From positions 1 to 64,000 of the forward strand of contig WQVH01000004.1 in the NCBI GenBank assembly GCA_009781695.1: 64,000 nucleotides of DNA, read 5' to 3'. The notes under the pieces are model-generated. The model was given only the letters and a program-made list of their open reading frames with translations. It did not search any database and was not told the DNA's origin. Source of the DNA: Oscillospiraceae bacterium (GTDB taxonomy: Bacteria; Bacillota; Clostridia; Oscillospirales; Oscillospiraceae). Every line of letters starts with the position of its first letter. The first letter of the stretch is position 1. A program made the position numbers and the translations under genes. This document shows, piece by piece, positions 1-8,360 of the stretch.

Positions 1-42
1 TAACGAAGAAAAGTAATTCCCCACAATGAAAATGAGCATATA

Positions 43-81
43 AAAAGAGCTAACTGACATTCAAAATCAGTTAGCTCTTTT
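43..81. terminator. Bidirectional intrinsic-terminator-like hairpin
   Basis: Inverted repeat aaaagagctaactga / tcagttagctctttt flanked by A and T runs. Confidence 0.75.
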
Positions 82-177
82 CATATGGATTTATAAGCAA
101 TGTTGCCAAAATGTTGCCACGGCAGTTATCGATAGGCTACAAACCCAGTAAAATCAACATTCTTTACTTCGGTTTAT

Positions 178-1167
178 TTACTCCCACTCCACAGTCCCGG
201 GAGGCTTCCCGGTAATATCATAAACAACCCGAGTAACCTCAGGAACCTCAGAAGTAATCCGCATAACCACCCGTTCCAAAAGGTCATATGGCAGCGGCAC
301 AAACTCAGCCGTCATAAAATCAACAGACTTGACCGCCCGCAAAGCAATAATATACCCATAAGCACGATCGCCATCTTTAATGCCCACAGAGCGCAGCCCG
401 GTCATTACCGCAAAATACTGATTCGCCTCAATACCATAAAGTTCTAGCTCTGCACGGAAAATAGCATCCGCATCCCGCAAAATATCCAACTTATCCTTCG
501 TCACCTCACCGATACAACGCACCGAAAGCCCCGGCCCCGGAAACGGCTGACGCTGCACCAAAACAGCAGGCAAACCCAGCCGTTTGCCTAACGCACGCAC
601 CTCAGGCTTAAACAAACCCCACAGCGGCTCAACAAGCCCTTTAAAACCAATATCCGCCGGCAACCCTCCGACATTATGATGACTCTTTATCACCTTAGTC
701 CCGTCAGCTCCCGACTCTAAAACATCAGGATAAATCGTCCCTTGAGCCAGAAATTCTACACTGCTCAACTTGCGAGCCTCCTCTTCAAATACACGAATAA
801 ACTCCTCGCCGACAACCTTGCGTTTGGCCTCCGGATCTGTCACTTCGGAGAGCTTCTGAAGAAAACGAGACTCAGCATTGACGCGTATGAAATTCAAATC
901 CAGCCCCTTGAAAGCGGCCTCGACCTCGTCACCTTCATCTTTGCGCATTAAACCTGTATCAACAAAAATACAATGGAGCTTCCCCGGTAGCGCCTTTGCC
1001 AAAAGCGCTGCGCAGACAGAAGAATCCACGCCACCGGACAAGCCCAGAAGCACCTGACTATTTCCAACCTGCTCCTTAATAATATCAATAACTTCGGCCT
1101 CGTAAACCTCAATATCTAAAGCCTCATCAATTCTCAATGACCTCAGCGAATCATAAACACTTTTCAT
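178..1167 (-). CDS. guaA: GMP synthase ATP-pyrophosphatase plus dimerisation domain, lacking the N-terminal glutamine amidotransferase domain
   Basis: SGGVDSS PP-loop, QPFPGPGLSVRCIGEVT and C-terminal DITGKPPGTVEWE motifs of GuaA. Likely start is MKSVYDSLRS at 1167; the upstream part of the 388-aa ORF has no GATase similarity. Confidence 0.9.
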   Translation of the reverse strand: MKSVYDSLRSLRIDEALDIEVYEAEVIDIIKEQVGNSQVLLGLSGGVDSSVCAALLAKALPGKLHCIFVDTGLMRKDEGDEVEAAFKGLDLNFIRVNAESRFLQKLSEVTDPEAKRKVVGEEFIRVFEEEARKLSSVEFLAQGTIYPDVLESGADGTKVIKSHHNVGGLPADIGFKGLVEPLWGLFKPEVRALGKRLGLPAVLVQRQPFPGPGLSVRCIGEVTKDKLDILRDADAIFRAELELYGIEANQYFAVMTGLRSVGIKDGDRAYGYIIALRAVKSVDFMTAEFVPLPYDLLERVVMRITSEVPEVTRVVYDITGKPPGTVEWE

Positions 1168-1260
1168 AGACTTACCCCACGTCCTTAAATTTTTCAGTTT
1201 CAATTGATATAGTATATCACAAATCTTTACACAATATAATAGCGCATTTGCAAAAAATCC

Positions 1261-1289
1261 TTGACCCCCACCAGCCACGATGCTATAAT
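1261..1289 (+). promoter_or_regulatory. Sigma-70/SigA-type promoter upstream of rpmG-secE-nusG
   Basis: TTGACC, 17-nt spacer, TATAAT. Confidence 0.7.
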
Positions 1290-1400
1290 GCTTGTACCTG
1301 TCGGCAGATGGGTTAATTTTTAGACCGCAAAAATTGCAAGACATAACAAATGCACCGATCTGTCAATATCAAACAGGGAGGCTAAGAAGGAGGCGCCGAA

Positions 1401-1550
1401 ATGAGAATCAAAGTAACACTCAGATGCAACGAATGCAAGCAAAGAAACTACAACACTACGAAAAACAAAAAAAACACGCCGGATCGGCTTGAAATGAACA
1501 AGTATTGCCGATTCTGCCGCAAGCACACCGTACATAATGAAACGAAATAG
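1401..1550 (+). CDS. rpmG: 50S ribosomal protein L33
   Basis: Manual translation [52 protein letters not shown] aaggagg; not in the ORF track because it is only 49 aa. Confidence 0.95.
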   Translation: MRIKVTLRCNECKQRNYNTTKNKKNTPDRLEMNKYCRFCRKHTVHNETK

Positions 1551-1571
1551 CTGGCGAAAGGAAGTGTCTTA

Positions 1572-1859
1572 ATGTCAGAAGATAACAACATCGAAAAGAC
1601 TGAAAAACCTGTTGAGACCGGCACGAAAACGCCAGCAGCACCTGCCAAAAAGAAAGTAAAAGGCAGCAACCGCTTCGCAAAATGGTTTCGCGAAATGCGA
1701 AGTGAGCTGAAAAAGGTCGTATGGCCGACTCCAAAACAGACCGTGAACAACACCATCGTAGCATTGGTTGCCATGGGCGCATCCGCCGTAGTAGTTTGGG
1801 GACTTGACCAAGTAGGTATGCAAATCTTTCAGGCCATCATGGCGATTGCCGGTAGGTAG
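1572..1859 (+). CDS. secE: Preprotein translocase subunit SecE
   Basis: FREMRSELKKVVWPTPKQTVNNT motif; sits between rpmG and nusG. Confidence 0.95.
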   Translation: MSEDNNIEKTEKPVETGTKTPAAPAKKKVKGSNRFAKWFREMRSELKKVVWPTPKQTVNNTIVALVAMGASAVVVWGLDQVGMQIFQAIMAIAGR

Positions 1860-1864
1860 CGCAA

Positions 1865-2383
1865 ATGTCTGATGAAGCAAGATGGTATGTGGTGCACACA
1901 TACTCAGGATACGAAAATGCGGTAGCAGCTACCATTGAAAAAGCGGCAGAAAACCGCAAAATGCTAGACCAAATCCTCGAAGTCAAAATCCCGACGGAAA
2001 CCGTCACCGAAATCCACGACTCCCAAACAAAAACAATAGAACGCAAAGTTTTTCCGGGCTATGTCCTCATTAAAATGATAATGAACGATGTAAGCTGGCA
2101 TCTGGTCAGAAATGTACGCGGTGTCACCGGCTTTGTCGGCTCGGCAAATAAAGCAGTTCCATTAACCGAAGAAGAAATTCTATCATTGGGAATCGAAAGA
2201 CACGAAGTTGTTGTTGGATTTGAGGAGGGCAGTACCGTCAAGGTCATTGATGGCCCGTTGGACGGATTTCTTGGAACGGTTGAAGAAATCGAATTTGACA
2301 AAAGTAGGGTACGCGTCATTGTATCTATGTTCGGACGCGAAACACCGGTCGATTTGGACTTTGACCAGATTGAAGCAGTTTAA
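1865..2383 (+). CDS. nusG: Transcription termination/antitermination protein NusG
   Basis: WYVVHTYSGYENAV, VFPGYVLIKM, VRNVRGVTGFVG motifs. Confidence 0.97.
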   Translation: MSDEARWYVVHTYSGYENAVAATIEKAAENRKMLDQILEVKIPTETVTEIHDSQTKTIERKVFPGYVLIKMIMNDVSWHLVRNVRGVTGFVGSANKAVPLTEEEILSLGIERHEVVVGFEEGSTVKVIDGPLDGFLGTVEEIEFDKSRVRVIVSMFGRETPVDLDFDQIEAV

Positions 2384-2511
2384 AGAAACCGCTAGACGGT
2401 TTCTGATTCGGCAGACATGTCATGTATAGCTCATCTGTCTGCACGTGGGAGGAGCGCTAAACAAAAGCCGCCCCGACACACACCACATTTAATTTAGGAG
2501 GTGCACATTCA
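2384..2511 (+). promoter_or_regulatory. nusG-rplK leader, candidate L1/L11 operon autoregulatory mRNA structure
   Basis: Hairpin agaaaccgctagacggtttct and a cgtgggaggagcg segment resembling the conserved leader before rplK-rplA in Firmicutes. Confidence 0.45.
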
Positions 2512-2940
2512 GTGGCACAAAAGGTAACAGGAATAATTAAGCTACAGATCCCCGCCGGAAAAGCAACGCCGGCACCACCTGTAGGACCGGCGCTGGGTCA
2601 ACACGGCGTAAATATTGGACAATTTACCAAAGACTTCAACGAACGCACAAAAAATGATGATGGAATGATCATCCCGGTCGTGATTACAGTATATGCCGAC
2701 CGTAGTTTCTCATTTATCACCAAAACGCCCCCGGTTGCGAACCTGCTCAAAAAAGCATGTAATTTGGACAAAGCCTCAGGCGTTCCGCATAAGGAAAAAG
2801 TAGCCTCGATATCACAAGACGAAGTGCGCAAAATTGCCGAAATCAAGATGCCTGACCTTAATGCAGCAAATGTCGAAGCCGCCATGAAAATGGTCGCAGG
2901 AACAGCCCGCAGCATGGGCATCACAGTATCGGAGGGCTAA
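2512..2940 (+). CDS. rplK: 50S ribosomal protein L11
   Basis: [29 protein letters not shown] start after aggaggtg RBS. Confidence 0.97.
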   Translation: MAQKVTGIIKLQIPAGKATPAPPVGPALGQHGVNIGQFTKDFNERTKNDDGMIIPVVITVYADRSFSFITKTPPVANLLKKACNLDKASGVPHKEKVASISQDEVRKIAEIKMPDLNAANVEAAMKMVAGTARSMGITVSEG

Positions 2941-2943
2941 TCA

Positions 2944-3636
2944 ATGTTTAGAGGAAAAAATTATAAAGAGAGCGCAAAGCTCGTAGATAAAGCGAATCTA
3001 TATGACCCCACGGAAGCATTTGATCTTGTAATCAAAGCCGCTAAAGCAAAATTTGACGAAACAGTCGAATTGCATATAAAGCTTGGTGTAGACTCACGTC
3101 ATGCCGATCAGCAAGTGCGTGGTGCGATCGTACTCCCGCACGGCACAGGTAAGACACGTAGAGTGCTTGTGTTTTGTAAAGAAGAGCGCACTCAAGAAGC
3201 GTTGGATGCAGGTGCAGACTTCGCAGGCGGTCAAGAACTGGTCGATCGTATCCAAAAAGAGAACTTCTTTGATTACGATGTAGTCGTGGCGACCCCTGAC
3301 ATGATGGGTGTGGTCGGTCGTCTGGGTAAAGTTTTGGGACCAAAAGGCCTCATGCCGACCCCCAAAGCCGGAACAGTTACACCGAATATTGCACAGGCGA
3401 TTGAGGAAATCAAAGCCGGTAAGATTGAATACCGTCTCGACAAGACGAACATCATTCACTGCCCGATTGGAAAGATATCATTCGGCGTTGAAAAACTTGT
3501 CGAAAACTATCAAACCCTGCTTGACGCAGTAATCAAAGCCAAGCCATCTGTTGCAAAAGGTCAGTACATAAAGAGTTGTGTAACCGCCTCAACGATGGGT
3601 CCCGGCATAAAGATCAACGCACTCAAAACCACATAG
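2944..3636 (+). CDS. rplA: 50S ribosomal protein L1
   Basis: [32 protein letters not shown]. Confidence 0.97.
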   Translation: MFRGKNYKESAKLVDKANLYDPTEAFDLVIKAAKAKFDETVELHIKLGVDSRHADQQVRGAIVLPHGTGKTRRVLVFCKEERTQEALDAGADFAGGQELVDRIQKENFFDYDVVVATPDMMGVVGRLGKVLGPKGLMPTPKAGTVTPNIAQAIEEIKAGKIEYRLDKTNIIHCPIGKISFGVEKLVENYQTLLDAVIKAKPSVAKGQYIKSCVTASTMGPGIKINALKTT

Positions 3637-3651
3637 AATCCATATGAATTG

Positions 3652-3680
3652 AAATCGGACGGGCAACCGTCCGATTTTTA
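3652..3680 (+). terminator. Intrinsic terminator after rplA
   Basis: aaatcggacgg gcaa ccgtccgattttta. Confidence 0.8.
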
Positions 3681-3708
3681 ATAGTATTTCGTGCTCAACT
3701 TTGGTTTC

Positions 3709-3747
3709 CTCGCGAGGGAGCTGTCAGCGTAGTTGGCTGAGGGAGTT
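3709..3747. repeat. Dispersed short repeat (agctgtcagcg-agttggc family), copy 1
   Basis: ctcgcgagggagctgtcagcgtagttggctgagggagtt; shares ctgtcagcgNagttggc with copy 2. Confidence 0.45.
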
Positions 3748-3774
3748 AAGCCTATATGCTATTGAACAACCACT

Positions 3775-4434
3775 CTATATCAGCTGCTGTTCATTAATAA
3801 TCAGCTTAAACTCAAGTCCCAACCGCTCCGCAGCCTTGCGGCACATAATCATACGCACCAAAAAAATCTCAAAATAATCCATAACAGAACCATACTTTGT
3901 ATCAACTGTAAGCTTCAACTTGATCAGCGTATGCTCCTCATTGATTTTCAGTACGGACTTTTTTACTGAATAATTTACCCGATCATGAATATCAAAACTG
4001 GAAATATCATCATTTCTCACACGAGTACGCCGAACATCGGACTTATCGGCAAGAATAAGCGCAGCAGAAACACTGTTGACCGGAACCCCGGTACCCTCAT
4101 CATGATTACCAATTGCAGTAGTGACCGTTGCAATCTCAGTCGCATCAAACCCCAATCGATGCAAAATCTGAAAAGCCATAACCGCACCTGAATGTGAATG
4201 GTTTGACCTATTGACCAGATTGCCAATATCATGCAAATACCCTGCAATCTTAGCAAGCTCAATATCACGCTCAGGATAACCGAGCGTCTCCAGAATATAC
4301 CCCGCATCCTCAGCAGTTCTCGTGACATGGGCAAAACTATGCTCCGTGAACCCAAGAGCGCACAAAGACTCATCCGCTCGTGTGATATAAGTCTTCACTT
4401 CCTGATTGTGCCTTACATCTTCAAAAGTTAACAT
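3775..4434 (-). CDS. HD-domain phosphohydrolase family protein
   Basis: AGYLHDIGNLVNRSNHSHSGA with HD motif, TTAIGNHDEGTG. Confidence 0.75.
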   Translation of the reverse strand: MLTFEDVRHNQEVKTYITRADESLCALGFTEHSFAHVTRTAEDAGYILETLGYPERDIELAKIAGYLHDIGNLVNRSNHSHSGAVMAFQILHRLGFDATEIATVTTAIGNHDEGTGVPVNSVSAALILADKSDVRRTRVRNDDISSFDIHDRVNYSVKKSVLKINEEHTLIKLKLTVDTKYGSVMDYFEIFLVRMIMCRKAAERLGLEFKLIINEQQLI

Positions 4435-5279
4435 TTTTTCTTAAAAACCTCCTTAATCAAAATATTCCCCAAACTTGGATCAATCCCAATTGACTCCAAT
4501 ATAGCCAACTCATCTTGCGTGCCCAAACCCGGAATGACGCACGAAGCGCCAACATCACTGCCGCACGCAATGGGAATACCCATCTCGGCGGCTGTCTTCA
4601 ATGCGGACTTATGCCCTTCAAAAATACGCACGAGCAAATCATCATCATAAAAACCCTTGCCGATAAGATTTCCCACAGCAGCACTTGTAGGCACCCAAAT
4701 AGCCCCGGTCTGCTTTACGATCTCAAGAGCCTCCTTGTCCATATAGAACCCATGCTCAATACTATCAGCTCCGGCCTCTGCGGCTCTCTTGATACTATCG
4801 ACACCGTTTACATGGATCATTACAGCAAACCCCTCATCATGTGCGATTTTTATAGTCTCACGCAGATCATCGCCGGACATAGCGACTCCGGTCACCTCGC
4901 CACCATGAGCAAAATCAAGCATACCGGAAGCGGTCAATTTAATAAAATCAGCGCCGAGCTGCCCGGCCTCCTCAACGAGTTTGCGGTACTCAGTGATATT
5001 GTCATATGTTCGGCCAAACATTGCGCCATAATGACCTTTTTTGAGAATGATATATATTGGCGATCTGTAATCAATTCCATACTCATGTGCAATTTTTCTC
5101 GCAAAAGCCGAAGCGCCATGCTTGTCACCGCCATCACGATAGAACCCAATACCATGTTCGGCATTGATCTGCAAATTTTGACGGACAAAGCCCTCATCGA
5201 CTCCGTGTTCATGTCTGGCAATTGCTTCCGCATATGAAAATCCATCTAGCATAATATGCCCATGGCATTCGAAAATCAT
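4428..5279 (-). CDS. Amidohydrolase-family protein
   Basis: DFIKLTASGM, HVNGVDSIKRAAEAGADSIEHGFYM, ACGSDVGA motifs; overlaps the HD gene by 7 nt. Confidence 0.75.
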   Translation of the reverse strand: MIFECHGHIMLDGFSYAEAIARHEHGVDEGFVRQNLQINAEHGIGFYRDGGDKHGASAFARKIAHEYGIDYRSPIYIILKKGHYGAMFGRTYDNITEYRKLVEEAGQLGADFIKLTASGMLDFAHGGEVTGVAMSGDDLRETIKIAHDEGFAVMIHVNGVDSIKRAAEAGADSIEHGFYMDKEALEIVKQTGAIWVPTSAAVGNLIGKGFYDDDLLVRIFEGHKSALKTAAEMGIPIACGSDVGASCVIPGLGTQDELAILESIGIDPSLGNILIKEVFKKKC

Positions 5280-5442
5280 GAAAATTACTCCAAATCAACA
5301 ATCAATAATGACAATACAACATGCCATATAACATACCACAAAAACGCTCATATGCCAAATTTATGAAATTTACTGTAAAACTATTGCAAAAACAAATTAA
5401 ATATGTTACTATCTTCAAGCTGCAATTTAAGCGAAAGAACGT

Positions 5443-5520
5443 GGTGGGTATAGCTCAGTTGGTTAGAGCACTGGATTGTGGTTCCAGGGGTCGTGGGTTC
5501 GAGTCCCATTATCCACCCCA
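5443..5520 (+). tRNA. tRNA-His(GTG)
   Basis: Cloverleaf with anticodon loop ttGTGgt, -1 G, TTCGAGT T-loop and encoded CCA. Confidence 0.93.
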
Positions 5521-5558
5521 TAAAGTGCCGCTACGGCGGCACTTTAAAAACCGAATAA

Positions 5559-5633
5559 AGGGATGTCGCCAAGCGGTAAGGCACCAGACTTTGACTCTGG
5601 CACTCGTAGGTTCGAATCCTGCCATCCCTGCCA
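5559..5633 (+). tRNA. tRNA-Gln(TTG)
   Basis: agggatg...catccct acceptor, anticodon TTG, GGTTCGAATCC, encoded CCA. Confidence 0.93.
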
Positions 5634-5746
5634 AGACCCCCTTGAGTTGCCCTGACTTAAGGGGTACGCTTTTTCAGACAAATATTGATGCAAAAATAAA
5701 ACGAGGAGAAAGACATAGAAATGAAAGCCTATGTCGCAAACAAAAC

Positions 5747-6640
5747 ATGAAAGAAATAAAAGTGGGAAAAGTTGCTGTAGTAGTCGTTGTGCTGATCGCA
5801 CTGCTTATTGTGGTGCTGTCTTCGTTCGTGGTTGTTCCGGCCGGGCACACAGGCGTGCGTGTAACCATGGGGCGTGTCGTTGGACAAGAAAGAGAAGGCC
5901 TTATTTTCACCCCGCCATTCATTCAAAATGTAGTGCTCATGGACAACCGTACCCAAGCGCTTGAAATGGAAACCGAAGCCGTCACAAGAGACCTGCAAGG
6001 CGTGCGCATGGTATACACAGTAAACTATTCGCTCAATTCGGATATGGCCGGTAACGTATTTAGAGAGATTGGCCTTGGATTTGAAAGCATTATCATCCGC
6101 CCGACAGTTGAAGAAACAGTAAAAGACATCACCGCAAGATACACGATTGAAGAACTGATCACCCAAAGAGCCAGAGTAAGTGCTGATATTGCAGCAGAAT
6201 TGCAATCGAATCTAAGTATCCGCGGCTTTACATTCGAAAGATTTAATATTGTTGACTTTGCCTTCTCGGTAGAATTTAGTAATGCCATTGAGCAAGTGCG
6301 TATTGCAGAGCAACATGCACTAAGGGCATATCAAGACCTCGAAAGATCCCGCCATGAAGCAGAAGCCGAACGTGTAATGGCTCGTGCCCAAGCAGACGTA
6401 TTGAGATATCAAGCGGCTGAGCTTACAGACACAAACCTGATGGCCATGTGGATTGAGCGCTGGAATGGCGTACTTCCATCGGTGATGACCGGTGATGGTA
6501 ATGGGATGTTTTTAAACTTTGATCTTGGAGATATTCAACCATCAACCCAAGCGCCGAGGACACCGGCAGCGACACAGCCGACACCGACGCCTACCCCCGC
6601 ACCGCAGGCGTTTCAACCGGCTTCCTATGCGGATGAATAA
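5747..6640 (+). CDS. SPFH/prohibitin-family membrane protein
   Basis: MKEIKVGKVAVVVVVLIALLIVVLSSFVVVPAGHTGVRVTMGRV; SPFH domain; Pro/Thr-rich C-terminus. ORF-track start at 5321 rejected because it crosses two tRNA genes. Confidence 0.88.
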   Translation: MKEIKVGKVAVVVVVLIALLIVVLSSFVVVPAGHTGVRVTMGRVVGQEREGLIFTPPFIQNVVLMDNRTQALEMETEAVTRDLQGVRMVYTVNYSLNSDMAGNVFREIGLGFESIIIRPTVEETVKDITARYTIEELITQRARVSADIAAELQSNLSIRGFTFERFNIVDFAFSVEFSNAIEQVRIAEQHALRAYQDLERSRHEAEAERVMARAQADVLRYQAAELTDTNLMAMWIERWNGVLPSVMTGDGNGMFLNFDLGDIQPSTQAPRTPAATQPTPTPTPAPQAFQPASYADE

Positions 6641-6671
6641 TGGTGAACAAAATGATATAAACTAACAAATT

Positions 6672-6702
6672 GAGGTTGTGGCTCATTTTGAGCCACAACC
6701 TC
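6672..6702 (+). terminator. Terminator-like hairpin after the SPFH gene
   Basis: gaggttgtggctcattttgagccacaacctc followed by ttt. Confidence 0.7.
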
Positions 6703-6716
6703 TTTAATGCCTTTTT

Positions 6717-6750
6717 GTGGGGGCTGTCAGCGAAGTTGGCGTAAGGGCGT
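6717..6750. repeat. Dispersed short repeat, copy 2
   Basis: gtgggggctgtcagcgaagttggcgtaagggcgt. Confidence 0.4.
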
Positions 6751-6758
6751 TTTTGCCA

Positions 6759-6818
6759 TTTTAACTCAAAAAATTTTGCTGGTGGTCAAAATGACCACCA
6801 GCAAAATTTTAGTTAAAA
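6759..6818. terminator. Long near-perfect palindrome between convergent genes
   Basis: TTTTAACT...AAATTTTGCTGGTGGTC aaaat GACCACCAGCAAAATTTT AGTTAAAA. Confidence 0.6.
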
Positions 6819-6826
6819 TCATACCC

Positions 6827-7993
6827 CTACAGCGAATCGATAAACAGACGCAACCGCTCAAGCGCAGCTTTGATATCCTCAACAGAATAAGCATAAGAAA
6901 TACGCACATGCCCCTCGCCCGGCGCACCAAAAGCAGTCCCCGGTACCACAGCCAGTCGCTGCTCATTGAGCAAACGCGTGCAAAAATCATCTGAAGACAA
7001 ACCGAACTTAGCAATAGACGGAAACAGATAAAAAGCACCCCGCGCCTCAAAGCAATCAATACCCATCTTGTTAAATTCATCCAATAAAAAACGCCGACGA
7101 GTATCATACTCCCCCTTCATGAACAGCACATCCGGCTCGCCATTGCGCAACGCCTCAATCCCTGCATACTGAGCAATCGTAGGAGCGCACATGAGCACAT
7201 ACTGATGAATCTTCCGCATCGCTGCAATAAGTTCCACCGGGCCGCAAGCAAAACCCAACCTCCAACCGGTCATAGCAAAAGACTTGGAAAACCCATTGAT
7301 CACAATTGTTTTATCAGCCATACCCGGAAGCGAAGCGATACTCACATGCGGCGCATCGCCATAAGTGAGCTCGGAATAAATCTCATCGCTGATGACCACA
7401 ATATCCCGATCACGCAGGACATCGGCAATCGGCACAAGCTCATCCATAGTCAAAATAGCCCCGGTCGGATTACAAGGATAGCTCAAAAGCACAGCCTTTG
7501 TCTTTTCCGTCAAATGCACCTTAATCTCCTCAGCCGTGACACGAAACTCATTTTCAGCACGAGTCTCTATAGTCACAGGCACACCGCCGGCCATTATAAC
7601 GCACGGCTTATACGCCACGAAACACGGCTCAACAATGATGACCTCATCGCCGGGCTCTATGATCGCCCGCAAAGAAATATCAATATCCTCACTGGCCCCA
7701 ACCGTGACGAGCACCTGCGTTTCGGGATCATAACTCAGCCCATATTTTGACATATAACGGCTGATCTCTTCCCTGAGTTCAAGCAAACCTGAATTAGACG
7801 TATACATGGTATGTCCCTGCTCAAGCGAAAGAATCGCCTTATCGCAAATATGGCGCGGTGTAACAAAATCAGGCTCGCCGACACCCAGCGACACAACATC
7901 CTCCATTACCGCCGCCACATCAAAAAACTTTCGAATACCCGATGGAGGCAAATCTCTGATTGTTTTTGCGACAAAACTTTTCATATCAAACAA
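6827..7993 (-). CDS. PLP-dependent class I/II aminotransferase
   Basis: LGVGEPDFVTP, YPCNPTGAIL, GFSKSFAMTGWRLGF (PLP lysine). Confidence 0.93.
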   Translation of the reverse strand: MFDMKSFVAKTIRDLPPSGIRKFFDVAAVMEDVVSLGVGEPDFVTPRHICDKAILSLEQGHTMYTSNSGLLELREEISRYMSKYGLSYDPETQVLVTVGASEDIDISLRAIIEPGDEVIIVEPCFVAYKPCVIMAGGVPVTIETRAENEFRVTAEEIKVHLTEKTKAVLLSYPCNPTGAILTMDELVPIADVLRDRDIVVISDEIYSELTYGDAPHVSIASLPGMADKTIVINGFSKSFAMTGWRLGFACGPVELIAAMRKIHQYVLMCAPTIAQYAGIEALRNGEPDVLFMKGEYDTRRRFLLDEFNKMGIDCFEARGAFYLFPSIAKFGLSSDDFCTRLLNEQRLAVVPGTAFGAPGEGHVRISYAYSVEDIKAALERLRLFIDSL

Positions 7994-8140
7994 CCCCTAA
8001 CCCTTTTATATTATTGCAATCAATTAAATTCTAACTATAGAGCAATTTTTATCGCAAGTCAACTATTGAAATCCCTAATAAATGCATATGATGAATAGTA
8101 AAAATATGCGAATATAACGTTGCAGTACATGTCAGTTCAT

Positions 8141-8223
8141 AAGGGGCGGTTTACAGCGGTTTTTTCGCGTATGTAGGGCGACAAGACCCGTGCTAGCGAA
8201 AAAAACGATGTAAATTGACCCTT
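8141..8223. repeat. 83-bp imperfect palindromic element upstream of metG
   Basis: aaggggcggtttacagcggttttttcgc ... gcgaaaaaaacgatgtaaattgaccctt. Confidence 0.6.
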
Positions 8224-8360
8224 GTAGGCGATGGAGAATACAGTAACAACATACATGCAAGTCAGAGTACACAATAAAAACATACTTTCATTTCGTAAGA
8301 TTTATGGTATACTATTCAAAATGCATTCACAAGAACATACATCACATGGAGGAATCAGGC

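Noticed and set aside
4515-5237. 240-aa plus-strand ORF
   Set aside because: Antisense to the amidohydrolase, no recognisable motifs, typical shadow ORF.
5321-5746. N-terminal extension of the 439-aa SPFH ORF
   Set aside because: It reads through tRNA-His and tRNA-Gln; the real start is MKEIKVGK at 5747.
7205-7750. 181-aa plus-strand ORF
   Set aside because: Antisense to the aminotransferase; no motifs.
8094-8360. T-box riboswitch upstream of metG
   Set aside because: No T-box sequence or specifier-loop/antiterminator pattern was visible; only the palindromic element.
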